From contig NZ_JATACI010000002.1 in NCBI RefSeq assembly GCF_037892195.1, positions 1,116,001-1,180,000 of the forward strand: 64,000 nt of DNA, in the 5' to 3' direction. This document shows, piece by piece, positions 19,558 through 28,767 of the stretch. Each line of letters starts with the position of its first letter. The first letter of the stretch is position 1. Made by a program: the position numbers and the translations under genes. The notes beneath the pieces were generated by a model. That model did no database searches and was not told where the DNA came from. It saw nothing but the letters and a program-made list of their open reading frames with translations. Source of the stretch: Yoonia sp. GPGPB17 (GTDB taxonomy: Bacteria; Pseudomonadota; Alphaproteobacteria; Rhodobacterales; Rhodobacteraceae).

Positions 19558-21312
19558 ATGACAAAAGCCATGACGGGCGCAAAAATGGTGGTTCAGGCTC
19601 TGATAGATCAGGGCGTGGACACAGTCTTTGGATACCCCGGTGGTGCTGTCCTTCCGATTTATGACGAGATTTTTCAGCAAAACAGCATCAAGCACGTGCT
19701 GGTGCGTCACGAACAAGGGGCGGTGCACGCTGCTGAAGGCTATGCGCGCTCCACCGGCAAACCCGGTGTCGCTTTGGTCACCTCTGGCCCCGGTGCCACG
19801 AACGCCGTGACAGGTTTAACCGATGCCTTGATGGACAGCATTCCGATTGTTGTGCTGACCGGACAGGTGCCGACCTTCATGATCGGCTCTGACGCGTTTC
19901 AGGAATGCGACACCGTTGGCATCACCCGCCCCTGTACCAAGCACAACTGGCTGGTGAAAGAGACGGATCGTCTGGCCCCTACCCTACATGAGGCGTTCCA
20001 TATCGCCACATCTGGCCGCCCCGGCCCCGTTGTGATCGATATTCCCAAGGATGTGCAATTCGCCACCGGCATCTACACCGAGGCGCGGCAAGTTGAGACC
20101 CACTACAACCCGCAAGTCAAAGGTGACATGGAGATGATCACCGAACTGGCGGCGGCCATGGAAACGGCCAAGCGGCCCCTCTTCTACACAGGCGGCGGCG
20201 TCATCAACTCTGGTCCCGCAGCATCGCAGCTGCTGCGCGAACTGGTTGCAGCCACTGGTTTCCCGATCACATCCACGCTGATGGGCCTGGGCTGCTACCC
20301 CGCGTCCGGCGACAATTGGATCGGCATGTTGGGTATGCATGGCCTCTATGAGGCGAACATGGCGATGCATGACTGCGATCTGATGATCAACATCGGCGCG
20401 CGCTTTGACGACCGGATCACGGGCCGTTTGGACGCCTTCAGCCCCGGATCGACCAAGGCACATATCGATATCGACGCGTCCTCGATCAACAAGGTGATCA
20501 AGGTTGATATTCCGATCCTGGGTGACGTGGCCCATGTTTTGGAAGACCTGTTAAAGGTCTGGAAATCACGTGGACGCAAGACCGATAAAGAGAATGTGCA
20601 GAAGTGGTGGCACCAGATCAATGACTGGAAAAAGGTCGATTGTCTGGCGTTTGAACAGAAGGGCAAAGTGATCAAACCGCAGTACGCATTGGCCCGGCTG
20701 GAAGAGCTGACCAAGAAGCACGACCGCTACATCTGCACCGAGGTCGGCCAGCACCAGATGTGGGCCGCGCAATACCTAGGCTTTGAAGACCCCAACCGCT
20801 GGATGACCTCCGGTGGTCTGGGCACGATGGGTTATGGCTTCCCCGCCTCAATCGGTGTGCAGATGGGCCATCCGGAGGCGTTGGTGATCAACGTGGCCGG
20901 TGAGGCCTCATGGCTGATGAACATGCAGGAAATGGGCACGGCGATGCAATACGGCCTGCCGGTCAAACAGTTCATCCTGAACAACGAACGGCTGGGCATG
21001 GTGCGCCAATGGCAAGAACTGCTGCATGGCGAGCGGTATTCATCCAGCTGGTCGGAATCGCTGCCTGACTTCGTGAAACTGGCCGAGGCGTTCGGGGCAA
21101 AGGGCATCATCTGCGACAATCCCGATGATCTGGACGATGCGATCATGGAGATGATCAACCACGACGGTCCGGTGCTGTTCGATTGTCTGGTGGAAAAGCA
21201 CGAAAACTGTTTCCCGATGATCCCCTCCGGCAAACCGCACAATGAGATGCTGTTGGGCGAAAACGCGGACACGGCGAATGCGATCAAATCTGACGGCGCG
21301 GTGATGGTGTAA
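19558..21312 (+). CDS. ilvI: Acetolactate synthase large (catalytic) subunit
   Basis: ThDP-dependent enzyme condensing pyruvate with pyruvate or 2-oxobutyrate, the first common step of Val, Leu and Ile synthesis. About 584 residues. Visible: GYPGGAVLPIYDEI, the catalytic Glu in VRHEQGAVHAAEGYAR, SGPGATNAVTGL, and the C-terminal ThDP region with EVGQHQMWAAQYLGF and NNERLGMVRQWQELLHGERY. I use ATG 19558; an in-frame GTG at 19519 abuts the terminator T-tract and has no ribosome site. It is controlled by the leader attenuator and paired with ilvH 370 bp downstream. Confidence 0.96.
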   Translation: MTKAMTGAKMVVQALIDQGVDTVFGYPGGAVLPIYDEIFQQNSIKHVLVRHEQGAVHAAEGYARSTGKPGVALVTSGPGATNAVTGLTDALMDSIPIVVLTGQVPTFMIGSDAFQECDTVGITRPCTKHNWLVKETDRLAPTLHEAFHIATSGRPGPVVIDIPKDVQFATGIYTEARQVETHYNPQVKGDMEMITELAAAMETAKRPLFYTGGGVINSGPAASQLLRELVAATGFPITSTLMGLGCYPASGDNWIGMLGMHGLYEANMAMHDCDLMINIGARFDDRITGRLDAFSPGSTKAHIDIDASSINKVIKVDIPILGDVAHVLEDLLKVWKSRGRKTDKENVQKWWHQINDWKKVDCLAFEQKGKVIKPQYALARLEELTKKHDRYICTEVGQHQMWAAQYLGFEDPNRWMTSGGLGTMGYGFPASIGVQMGHPEALVINVAGEASWLMNMQEMGTAMQYGLPVKQFILNNERLGMVRQWQELLHGERYSSSWSESLPDFVKLAEAFGAKGIICDNPDDLDDAIMEMINHDGPVLFDCLVEKHENCFPMIPSGKPHNEMLLGENADTANAIKSDGAVMV

Positions 21313-21615
21313 GTGCTCACGCAATTCATCATCTTGGCCACAATACGGACGTTGGTCTTTCAACTGCTCTTTGCATTCTCGATGTCAAAAGTAGTTGAAA
21401 CCATGTCAAAGCGCCGTGCCATCGCAGCTGCCATTGCTCTTTTGGCTGCTGCGGCGCTGGACGGCATCACCCCAGATGGTTGGGAGATTGAGTACGTTTT
21501 AGGCCACCCCTTCTATTTCTACTTGTTCCTGAACGGGCCTGTCGTCTTGCTGGTACTAGTATTCCTACTTGTGTTTCAACGACAGGAAACGGTGCAAGAG
21601 GACCCATTCAGTTAA
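21313..21615 (+). CDS. Small hypothetical membrane protein between ilvI and ilvH
   Basis: 100 residues with three hydrophobic stretches (about 5-20, 34-50 and 64-88) and a short polar tail. It starts at a GTG immediately after the ilvI TAA (no spacing), which suggests translational coupling. I recognise no family. Its presence inside the ilvI-ilvH unit is unusual; a role in branched-chain metabolism is possible only by position. Confidence 0.55.
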   Translation: MLTQFIILATIRTLVFQLLFAFSMSKVVETMSKRRAIAAAIALLAAAALDGITPDGWEIEYVLGHPFYFYLFLNGPVVLLVLVFLLVFQRQETVQEDPFS

Positions 21616-21679
21616 GCAAAACAACACGCGATCAAGGCTTTAGCAACAAGCCGGACGCTAAATACCAAGAGGACATCAC

Positions 21680-22246
21680 ATGTCACCGCTCAAAATCAAA
21701 AAAGGCGCGACCAGCCACTCTGCCTATGACCTAAGGCCAACGTTTTCAGACAAAGAAGAACGCCACACGCTTGCCGTTCTCGTCGAAAACGAACCCGGCG
21801 TTCTATCCCGTGTGATCGGCCTGTTTGCTGGCCGTGGTTATAACATCGACAGCCTGACCGTGGCTGAGGTTGACCACCTCGGTCATCGCAGCCGCATCAC
21901 CATCGTGACCTCGGGCACACCCCAGATCATCGTTCAGATCAAGGCACAACTGGGCCGGATCGTTGATGTGCATAAGGTCAATGATTTGACCGTCGAAGGG
22001 CCATCGGTGGAACGCGAACTGGCGCTGTTCAAAGTCACTGGCACAGGAAACGACCGGATCGAGGCGATCCGTCTGGCCGATATTTTTAGGGCAAGTGTGG
22101 TCGATAGCACCTTGGAATCATTTGTCTTTGAGATTACAGGCACGCCTGAAAAAATTGACGCTTTCGCAGAACTCATGCAGCCCTTGGGTTTGGAAGAGAT
22201 TGCGCGCACCGGCGTTGCGGCCCTGTCGCGCGGTGCTGTCGCCTGA
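21680..22246 (+). CDS. ilvH: Acetolactate synthase small (regulatory) subunit
   Basis: 188 residues. The N-terminal ACT domain (HTLAVLVENEPGVLSRVIGL, FAGRGYNIDSLTVAEVDH) binds valine for feedback control; the C-terminal ALS_ss_C domain contains ELALFKV and FVFEITGTPEKIDAF. It partners IlvI to give the holoenzyme. Start ATG 21680 follows AAGAGGACATCAC. Confidence 0.95.
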   Translation: MSPLKIKKGATSHSAYDLRPTFSDKEERHTLAVLVENEPGVLSRVIGLFAGRGYNIDSLTVAEVDHLGHRSRITIVTSGTPQIIVQIKAQLGRIVDVHKVNDLTVEGPSVERELALFKVTGTGNDRIEAIRLADIFRASVVDSTLESFVFEITGTPEKIDAFAELMQPLGLEEIARTGVAALSRGAVA

Positions 22247-22252
22247 TCCTCA

Positions 22253-22287
22253 AAAGGCACGTCCGGGGGAGGTTCCGGGCGTACCTT
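22253..22287 (+). terminator. Possible terminator after ilvH
   Basis: Imperfect hairpin: AAAGG-ACG-CCGG on the left and CCGGGCGT-CCTTT on the right, just past the ilvH stop. The T-tract is short, so this is tentative. Confidence 0.4.
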
Positions 22288-22377
22288 TACGCAATCCCCC
22301 GCGCCCGATTGGGGCGTGACGCGAGGGACGCAGTGGGTGGCCCTGATCAGAGGCTGGTCCGGGCCACGCGCCACTTA

Positions 22378-22620
22378 CTAGGCTGGCAGCAGGCCAGCTT
22401 CTGTCGCAACAGCGATCTCGTCCGCATCCAACAGGCCATCGCCAGATGTATCAAGGACGGTGAAATCCTCTTCCGTCATTTCGGGCATTACGGCCTGAAC
22501 CTCAGGATAGCTGTACATGCCATCGCCGTTGATATCGATCGCGGCGTCTTGAGCAAAGCTGGGAACAGCCAGCGCGGTGAGTACAGCAATTGGTGCGATC
22601 AGCTTAAGTGTACCTGTCAT
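22378..22620 (-). CDS. Secreted EF-hand protein
   Basis: 80 residues from ATG 22620 (MTGTLKLIAPIAVLTALAVP, signal peptide ending near SFAQ). Two EF-hand calcium loops are visible: DINGDGMYSYPE and DTSGDGLLDADE, with Asp at loop positions 1, (3) and 5 and Glu at 12. Periplasmic Ca2+-binding proteins of this kind are common in Rhodobacterales, with no defined role. An upstream in-frame start at 22653 would spoil the signal peptide. Confidence 0.8.
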   Translation of the reverse strand: MTGTLKLIAPIAVLTALAVPSFAQDAAIDINGDGMYSYPEVQAVMPEMTEEDFTVLDTSGDGLLDADEIAVATEAGLLPA

Positions 22621-22950
22621 TTTCTTTCTCCTATTAGGACATGAAGAAGACATTGTTGCCTTCGCCGAAACAATTGGACGCCCTTTCCCAACCTTTCCAT
22701 ACCATCACCCAAAAGAGAATAATTGCGGCGTTCTTGCGCCAAATTCTTTGAATATGATGCGCAAAAGCACGCTGAGAAATCGGGCCTTTGCCCTGACTGG
22801 CAAATGTGGGCCGAGCCCCCGCTGTTCAAGTGGCAAACAATGGCCCATCGCCCGTTTTTGATGTCGCTGTGAGAAAAGCCGCCGTCGCGGGCGGGCCGCA
22901 ATGGCAATACGCGCATATGCTATGATTTGATCAGCGAAAGGATCCAGATC
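22621..22950. other. Divergent intergenic interval, no gene seen
   Basis: 330 bp between the EF-hand gene and the Rieske oxygenase gene. A TATGAT hexamer near 22921 may be a -10 box for the latter. Nothing else is recognised. Confidence 0.45.
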
Positions 22951-24105
22951 ATGGCCAAAGACATTGCCCCCCAGACCCTTGATGCAGTGCGTCAGCCGAT
23001 TGAAACGGCCAACGGATTGTCCAATGCGCACTACATTGACCCGAATGTGTTCGCCGTTGAAAAACAAGCTGTGCTTTGCGCCAATTGGGCTGGGCTGGCT
23101 GTGGCCTCAGATGTGCCCGAACCGGGCGATGCCAAACCGATCGAGTTCCTTGGCATGCCCTTGCTGCTGGTGCGTGACCGTCAGGGGCAGGTCCGCGTCT
23201 TTCAGAACATCTGCCGTCATCGCGGCATGATCCTTGTCTCAGAGCCCAAAAAGATCGAGGGCGCGATCCGCTGCCCTTATCACTCATGGTGCTATTCCAC
23301 CGAAGGCAAGCTGGTCAGCACGCCCCATGTCGGCGGCCCCGGTCACAACACCCATGACGCGATCGACAAATCCCTGCTGGGTCTGATCGAGGTGCGCAGC
23401 CATATCTGGTTTGATACGGTGTTCATCAACATTGACGGCAACGCCGCCCCCTTCGAAGAGGTGAATGCCGATCTGATGGCCCGTTGGGCTGATTTTGACC
23501 AACCGATGTATCACGGCGGTGCCGACAGCACATTCATATTGGATGTGAAAACCAACTGGAAACTTGCGGTCGAAAACTACTGCGAAAGCTATCACCTGCC
23601 GTGGATTCACCCGGGGCTGAACAGCTATTCTCGGCTGGAAGACCACTATAACATCGACGAGAAAGACAAATTTTCGGGTCAGGGCACCTTGGTCTATCGC
23701 CAGTTAACCGGAGACGATGGCGCGATCTTTCCTGATTTCGCAGACCTTGATGACAAATGGACCGAAGGTGGCGAATACCTCACCGTCTACCCCAACGTCC
23801 TGCTGGGTGTGCAGCGCGACCATACCTTTGTGATTGTGCTTGAGCCTGTCAGCCTTGATCAAACCCGCGAACATGTGCACCTCTACTATGCTGCCCCACA
23901 GACAGATGATGCGCTGCGCACCAAGAACACGGTGCAATGGCGCGGCATTTTCGAAGAGGACGTCTTTGTTGTCGAAGGCATGCAAAAAGGCCGCTACGCC
24001 CCCAACTTCGACGGTGGTCGTTTCAGCCCGGCGATGGATGGCCCCACCCATTGCTTTCACGACTGGGTGGCAGGCAAGATCGCGACACATCTCAACGCAC
24101 CATGA
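22951..24105 (+). CDS. Rieske-type ring-hydroxylating oxygenase alpha subunit
   Basis: 384 residues from ATG 22951 (AAGGA upstream). The Rieske [2Fe-2S] ligands are CRHRG and CPYHSW at about residues 88-112. The mononuclear iron site is ENYCESYHLPWIHPGL (E-x3-YH-x4-H type). The family includes aromatic-ring dioxygenases and trimethylammonium monooxygenases (GbcA, CntA); the substrate cannot be told here. No reductase or beta subunit is adjacent, so electrons must come from elsewhere. It overlaps the next small gene by ATGA. Confidence 0.88.
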   Translation: MAKDIAPQTLDAVRQPIETANGLSNAHYIDPNVFAVEKQAVLCANWAGLAVASDVPEPGDAKPIEFLGMPLLLVRDRQGQVRVFQNICRHRGMILVSEPKKIEGAIRCPYHSWCYSTEGKLVSTPHVGGPGHNTHDAIDKSLLGLIEVRSHIWFDTVFINIDGNAAPFEEVNADLMARWADFDQPMYHGGADSTFILDVKTNWKLAVENYCESYHLPWIHPGLNSYSRLEDHYNIDEKDKFSGQGTLVYRQLTGDDGAIFPDFADLDDKWTEGGEYLTVYPNVLLGVQRDHTFVIVLEPVSLDQTREHVHLYYAAPQTDDALRTKNTVQWRGIFEEDVFVVEGMQKGRYAPNFDGGRFSPAMDGPTHCFHDWVAGKIATHLNAP

Positions 24106-24311
24106 GATCACTCCAAGACCGGCTACTGGATGCACATGCGCGTGACGACAGGCATGGCCTTGTCGCACTTTATACCGAGGCCGCCGATTGGACGGACGAT
24201 GTGGATGCTGCCTGTTTCTATCTCACCCATGCATACATCTTTGCGCTTGAGGTGGGTGACCCCGCCTCGGAGCGTCTTTATCTGCGCTTGAAAGCAGAAG
24301 GGCGCGTCTGA
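24102..24311 (+). CDS. Small conserved-looking protein coupled to the Rieske gene
   Basis: 69 residues beginning MRSLQDRLLDAHARDD, ending LYLRLKAEGRV. The ATG overlaps the Rieske TGA (ATGA), which strongly suggests a real, translationally coupled gene. Helix-rich, soluble, no signal peptide. The helical pattern (LVALYTEAADW, ACFYLTHAYIFALE) recalls a single TPR-like hairpin. Function unknown; perhaps an accessory of the oxygenase. Confidence 0.65.
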   Translation: MRSLQDRLLDAHARDDRHGLVALYTEAADWTDDVDAACFYLTHAYIFALEVGDPASERLYLRLKAEGRV

Positions 24312-24371
24312 CCCCTTGCCCCTGCCCGTCCTTCGGCCCAACTTAGGGTTAAGCAAATACAGGACGACAGC

Positions 24372-25313
24372 ATGGACCCCCGCAAGATCATCATCGACAC
24401 AGACCCCGGCCAGGACGACGCGGTCGCGATCCTGCTCGCCCTCGCCTCACCCGAGGATATTGATGTGCTGGGGATTACGGCCGTTGCAGGCAATGTACCG
24501 CTGCCGCTGACGGAAAAGAACGCGCGCATTGTGTGTGAACTGGTTAGCAAGCCGGAAACAAGGGTCTTCGCAGGTTGCGACGCACCGATGCAGCGCAAGC
24601 TGGTGACAGCCGAACATGTGCACGGCAAAACCGGGCTGGATGGCCCGCAGATGGCCGATCCGACGATGCCACTGCAAGAACAGCACGCAGTGGATTTCAT
24701 CATTGAGACGCTGCGCAATGAGCCAAAGGGTACGGTCACCCTTTGCCCCATCGGCCCGCTGACCAATATCGCGGTCGCCTTTGAACGCGCCCCTGACATC
24801 ATTGAACGCATCCAAGAAATCGTCCTGATGGGTGGTGCCTATTTTGAGGTCGGCAACATCACCCCAACGGCAGAGTTCAACATCTATGTCGACCCCGAAG
24901 CCGCCAAGATAGTCTTCGGCGCAGGTGCACCCTTGGTCGTCATGCCGCTGGATGTCACACATAAGGCACTGACCACACGCAACCGAATTGATGCCTTCCG
25001 TTCGATGCACACGAAGGTGGGCGATATGGTTGCCGCTTGGACCGACTTCTTTGAACGCTTCGATATGGAAAAATACGGCTCTGAAGGCGCACCCCTGCAC
25101 GACCCCTGCACCATTGCATATCTGATCGAACCACAACTGTTTGAAGGCCGCCACATCAACGTCGAAATCGAAACAGAGGCGGAACTGACCCTTGGCATGA
25201 CCGTCGCCGACTGGTGGCGCGTCACTGACCGTCCGGCCAATGCGATGTTCATGAAGGACATCGACGCCTCAGGCTTTTATGCGCTGCTGGCGGCACGATT
25301 GGCGCGGCTCTAA
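24372..25313 (+). CDS. Inosine/uridine-preferring nucleoside hydrolase
   Basis: 313 residues. The Ca2+-binding N-terminal motif is DTDPGQDDA at about residues 9-17; family strands IGPLTNIAVAF and VLMGGAYFEVGNITPTAEFN follow. It hydrolyses ribonucleosides to base and ribose for salvage. The Asp/His catalytic C-terminal part shows APLHDPCTIAYL. It is followed after one base by selO, so the two are probably co-transcribed. Confidence 0.93.
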   Translation: MDPRKIIIDTDPGQDDAVAILLALASPEDIDVLGITAVAGNVPLPLTEKNARIVCELVSKPETRVFAGCDAPMQRKLVTAEHVHGKTGLDGPQMADPTMPLQEQHAVDFIIETLRNEPKGTVTLCPIGPLTNIAVAFERAPDIIERIQEIVLMGGAYFEVGNITPTAEFNIYVDPEAAKIVFGAGAPLVVMPLDVTHKALTTRNRIDAFRSMHTKVGDMVAAWTDFFERFDMEKYGSEGAPLHDPCTIAYLIEPQLFEGRHINVEIETEAELTLGMTVADWWRVTDRPANAMFMKDIDASGFYALLAARLARL

Positions 25314-25314
25314 G

Positions 25315-26731
25315 ATGCAGATCCCCTTCGACAACACCTATGCGCAACTGCTTGGCGCAGATGTACACAGCGCAGCTGCCAACGCCCGTGAAAACGCCGC
25401 AGATGATTGCGGCGAATGCGGATCTGGCGGCGATCCTTGGGATTGATCCGGCCGCGTTGGAAACGTCAGAGGCGGCACAGGTCTTTGCGGGCAATCACAT
25501 CCCAGATGGAGCCGCCCCTCTGTCGCAGGTCTATGCGGGCCATCAGTTCGGCAACTGGAACCCGCAATTGGGTGACGGCCGCGCCGTCCTCCTGGGTGAG
25601 GTGATCGGCACGGACGGTATCCGCCGGGATATCCAACTCAAGGGCTCTGGCCCGACCCCATACTCCCGACGTGGCGATGGCCGCGCATGGCTGGGTCCGG
25701 TGATGCGCGAGTATCTGGTCAGCGAGGCGATGCACGCGATGGGCGTGCCGACAACTCGCGCACTAGCGGCTGTGACAACCGGTGAGGATGTCCATCGCGA
25801 AGAGGTGCTACCAGGTGCTGTTATCGCGCGCGTTGCGCAAAGCCATATCCGTGTGGGCACCTTCCAGTTCTTTGCCAGCCGTGGTGATATGACAGCGCTG
25901 CACGCCTTAACCGACCACGTCATTGCGCGCCACTATCCCGGGGCGAACGGCCCAGCCGAACTGCTTGATCTGGTGATCGCACGCTACGCCGCACTGATCG
26001 CGAAATGGATGGGACTGGGCTTTATTCATGGGGTGATGAACACGGACAATGTGTCTATCGCGGGTGAGACCATCGACTATGGGCCGTGTGCATTCATCGA
26101 CGGGTTCCATCCTGACAGCGTGTTCAGCGCCATCGACCAGTTTGGGCGCTACGCCTATTCCAACCAACCCGGGATCGGGGCGTGGAATATGGCGCAATTC
26201 GCCACAGCATTGGTCCCGCTGATGCCCGACCGTGACGCTGCAATTGAAGATTTCACCGCCGCTGTGCATCGCATGCCTGGAATTTATGAGAGGGAGTGGC
26301 TCAAGGTCTTTGGTGCGAAGCTTGGACTTGCGAACCCAAGTGACGATGATCGCGCGCTGATTACTGATCTCTTAGATCTGATGACAAAGGATGGCGCGGA
26401 TTTCACCAACACCTTCGCCAATCTGAATACGCCAGCTGCGCGCGACCAATTCCTCAATCGCGATGCATTTGATGCATGGGCTGCGCGCTGGCATCTGCGC
26501 AAATCAGATGAGGCCGCCATAATCATGGCACGGGCCAACCCCCAGATCATTCCCCGCAATCATCGCGTCGAAGAGGTGATCAGCGCCGGGCGCAATGGCG
26601 ACTATGCGCCGTTTCAGGCCTTGCTGGACGCCGTAACGCAGCCCTACGCCCCGCTGACAGATGCAACCGCCCCATTCGCCCGCGCACCCAGCAAAGACGA
26701 ACAGGTCACGCGGACGTTTTGCGGGACTTAA
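25315..26731 (+). CDS. selO: Protein adenylyltransferase SelO (YdiU; frameshifted near N-terminus)
   Basis: Pseudokinase-fold enzyme that AMPylates Ser/Thr/Tyr of redox proteins. 471 residues after repair. Conserved features: SQVYAGHQFGNW, QLGDGRAVLLGE, LKGSGPTPYSRRGDGRA, MGVPTTRALA, HGVMNTDN, DYGPCAFID and the C-terminal RTFCGT. The true start is ATG 25315 (MQIPFDNTYAQL). The frame breaks at 25350-25356, where replacing GCTTGGC by GCCGGC gives YAQLPAQMYTAQLP. The last 26 bp overlap the convergent EamA gene. Confidence 0.93.
25350..25356. other. GCCGGC-type frameshift scar in selO
   Basis: GCTTGGC; GCCGGC restores the frame by removing one base and encodes the expected Leu-Pro-Ala-Gln. Confidence 0.85.
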
Positions 26732-27605
26732 GCGGTCGATTGATCAACAAAATGCCAAGGGCCACAAGGACCAGCGCGGCAATCAGGCTGGGACCGATCT
26801 CTTCGCCCAGCAGAAGCCATCCCAGACCAACCGCCAGAACCGGCGACAAAAAGCTGAACGAGGCTACGCCAGAGGCCGGATAGATCGACAACAGCCACAG
26901 CCAAAAGATGAAACCGGCACTGACGACCACAACGATCTGAAATAGTAGCCCGGCCACATGGATCGGTGCAAGATCACGTATCAGCGGCCCAAAAAACAAG
27001 GCTGCAATCAGCAGAATGGGCGCCGATACGCCCACCTGCCACATCAACTGAATTTCCGGACGGACCCGCGCAAGCGATGATGCCTTCGCCAACAGCGCCG
27101 TAAGCGCCCAGCCCACAGCAGCACCAAGGGCCGCCAAATCGCCCCAGAGACTGCCCTCCCCGTCATCACGCGTCAAGATCGCGAGGGCGACACCCGTCAA
27201 TGCCAACCCGAGCCCCAATGCCTTGATCGGTGTCACCCGGTCATCAGGCATCACAAAGTGCGCCATAATCGCCAGCCACACGGGCATGGAATAAAAGATC
27301 ACACTCGCCCGGCTGACCGCCGTCAAATCAAGCGCCACGAAGAGGCACAGAAATTCAAACGCAAAAATCCCGCCCATGGCGAAGCCTGCCAGCCGGGTCC
27401 CTTTCTCAAACCGCAACGGAATGCCGCGCCAGCGCAGCCAAAGCCAAATACAAAGGATGGCACCGGCCGAACGCAGCCCGGCAAAGAACACCGGCTGTAA
27501 ACCACCATTGGTGACTTTGATAACGACTTGATTAAAGGCGAGCAAAAGCGCGAAACCGGTCAGCGCCACGGCGCCAAACAGATCAATCTGAGACTTCTTT
27601 TCCAT
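26706..27605 (-). CDS. EamA/DMT-superfamily transporter
   Basis: 299 residues, ten predicted membrane helices in two EamA halves (FGAVALTGFALLLAFNQVV at the start; IGPSLIAALVLVALGILLIN at the end). The superfamily exports amino acids and metabolites; the substrate is unknown. Starts at ATG 27605, ends 26 bp inside the 3' end of selO on the other strand, so the two genes are tail to tail. Confidence 0.88.
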   Translation of the reverse strand: MEKKSQIDLFGAVALTGFALLLAFNQVVIKVTNGGLQPVFFAGLRSAGAILCIWLWLRWRGIPLRFEKGTRLAGFAMGGIFAFEFLCLFVALDLTAVSRASVIFYSMPVWLAIMAHFVMPDDRVTPIKALGLGLALTGVALAILTRDDGEGSLWGDLAALGAAVGWALTALLAKASSLARVRPEIQLMWQVGVSAPILLIAALFFGPLIRDLAPIHVAGLLFQIVVVVSAGFIFWLWLLSIYPASGVASFSFLSPVLAVGLGWLLLGEEIGPSLIAALVLVALGILLINRPLKSRKTSA

Positions 27606-27707
27606 TCGTGCAGATCATGCTGACCCGGTCACAGTGTCAAGCGAAACCCCCGCGTTTTTCACGTCAGATTCCCGCAGACAGGTGAGAGTTACCGTAAGCG
27701 TGAAAGC

Positions 27708-28673
27708 TCACTTGCCAATCATCCATTCGCCGTCTGGCCAGAATGCATGAAAAGCGAACGCAAACATCACATCATGGGGTAGATCGTTGCCATCGGCATC
27801 GCGCACCCGGACATTGCCGACCTCTTTGCCAGCCCCGATATTCGCGGAATCCAGTGCCGAAGCCTGCCCTTCTGTCCATGTGAAACTCACCCCGGCTTCG
27901 GTCAACAGCTCTTCTTCGGACAATCGGGTCAATGGCCACGCCCGATCACCCACACGCACAACCCGCGCCAAGGCGGGGATGTCATGCGGTGGCATTTCAC
28001 CAGAGTAAAGAAATGGACGGTTGGAGCTGTCATAGCGCACATAGGGGTTGGACCCGTAGTTGCGCCGGAATGCAGGTTGTTCCATCACCAAGCCGTCCGG
28101 ATTGCGGGTTGAGAACGCCTCCCAGCTTTCCATCCAACTGGGCAGGCTGACCAGCTCGGTGCCGGTCAGCTCACCGACAATCGCCTCGCCGATCGCCTGC
28201 TGCCACCAGCTTTCGGTTTCGCGGTCATACATGATCATGTCAGAATTGCGCAACTTGCCTGAGACCCCGAAACTCAGAGTGCCCTGTGCCACGCGCCGGT
28301 CAAAAGTGATGCCCGAATTGCAGAGCGGACAGAACGTCACAGCGACAGGAATGCCCCCCACCTCATCATTCACGATCTCATGCCACGTCAGATAGCGGAT
28401 GGGATAGGCGCGCGGTACTTCACCTGCGATTTCAAGCGTGATGACGGGTTCGCGTGCTTCCAAGTTGGGTTTGTCAGCAACGGGCACAAAAGTTGGGCCA
28501 TCAATGGCCGGAATGCCATCCTTGGGCGGCCCGCCGGACATAATCTCGACCCAGTTGTCCACCGTTGTTGTTTCAAAATCGGTGTTCGGCCATTCGAAGG
28601 ACCAGAATTCCGGCCCCGCCACAGACATGCTGGCGGCTGTGCAAAAGGCAGCGATTGTAGGGATCAGGCGCAT
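27708..28673 (-). CDS. DUF3179 domain-containing secreted protein
   Basis: 321 residues from ATG 28673 (MRLIPTIAAFCTAASMSVAG, signal peptide) behind GGAGAG. DUF3179 core: YPIRYLTWHEIVND, VAVTFCPLCNSGITFDR (a CPLC pair), FGVSGKLRNSDMIMYDRETE, SWWQQAIGEAIVG. The Cys pair suggests metal or redox function, but the family is uncharacterised. It lies downstream of the two cyclophilin genes on the same strand. Confidence 0.88.
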   Translation of the reverse strand: MRLIPTIAAFCTAASMSVAGPEFWSFEWPNTDFETTTVDNWVEIMSGGPPKDGIPAIDGPTFVPVADKPNLEAREPVITLEIAGEVPRAYPIRYLTWHEIVNDEVGGIPVAVTFCPLCNSGITFDRRVAQGTLSFGVSGKLRNSDMIMYDRETESWWQQAIGEAIVGELTGTELVSLPSWMESWEAFSTRNPDGLVMEQPAFRRNYGSNPYVRYDSSNRPFLYSGEMPPHDIPALARVVRVGDRAWPLTRLSEEELLTEAGVSFTWTEGQASALDSANIGAGKEVGNVRVRDADGNDLPHDVMFAFAFHAFWPDGEWMIGK

Positions 28674-28726
28674 CGGTCTCTCCTTGATATTTCGCAAGAG
28701 AGTGTCCGATCACGCAGCATCCGCCT

Positions 28727-28754
28727 AGCCCCCTCGCGCATATGTGAGGGGGCT
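28727..28754 (-). terminator. Hairpin after the cyclophilin pair
   Basis: Arms AGCCCCCTC (28727-28735) and GAGGGGGCT (28746-28754), a perfect 9-bp stem. It lies between the cyclophilin stop and the DUF3179 start. No long T-tract on either side. Confidence 0.55.
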
Positions 28755-28767
28755 TAAGCGTATTCTG

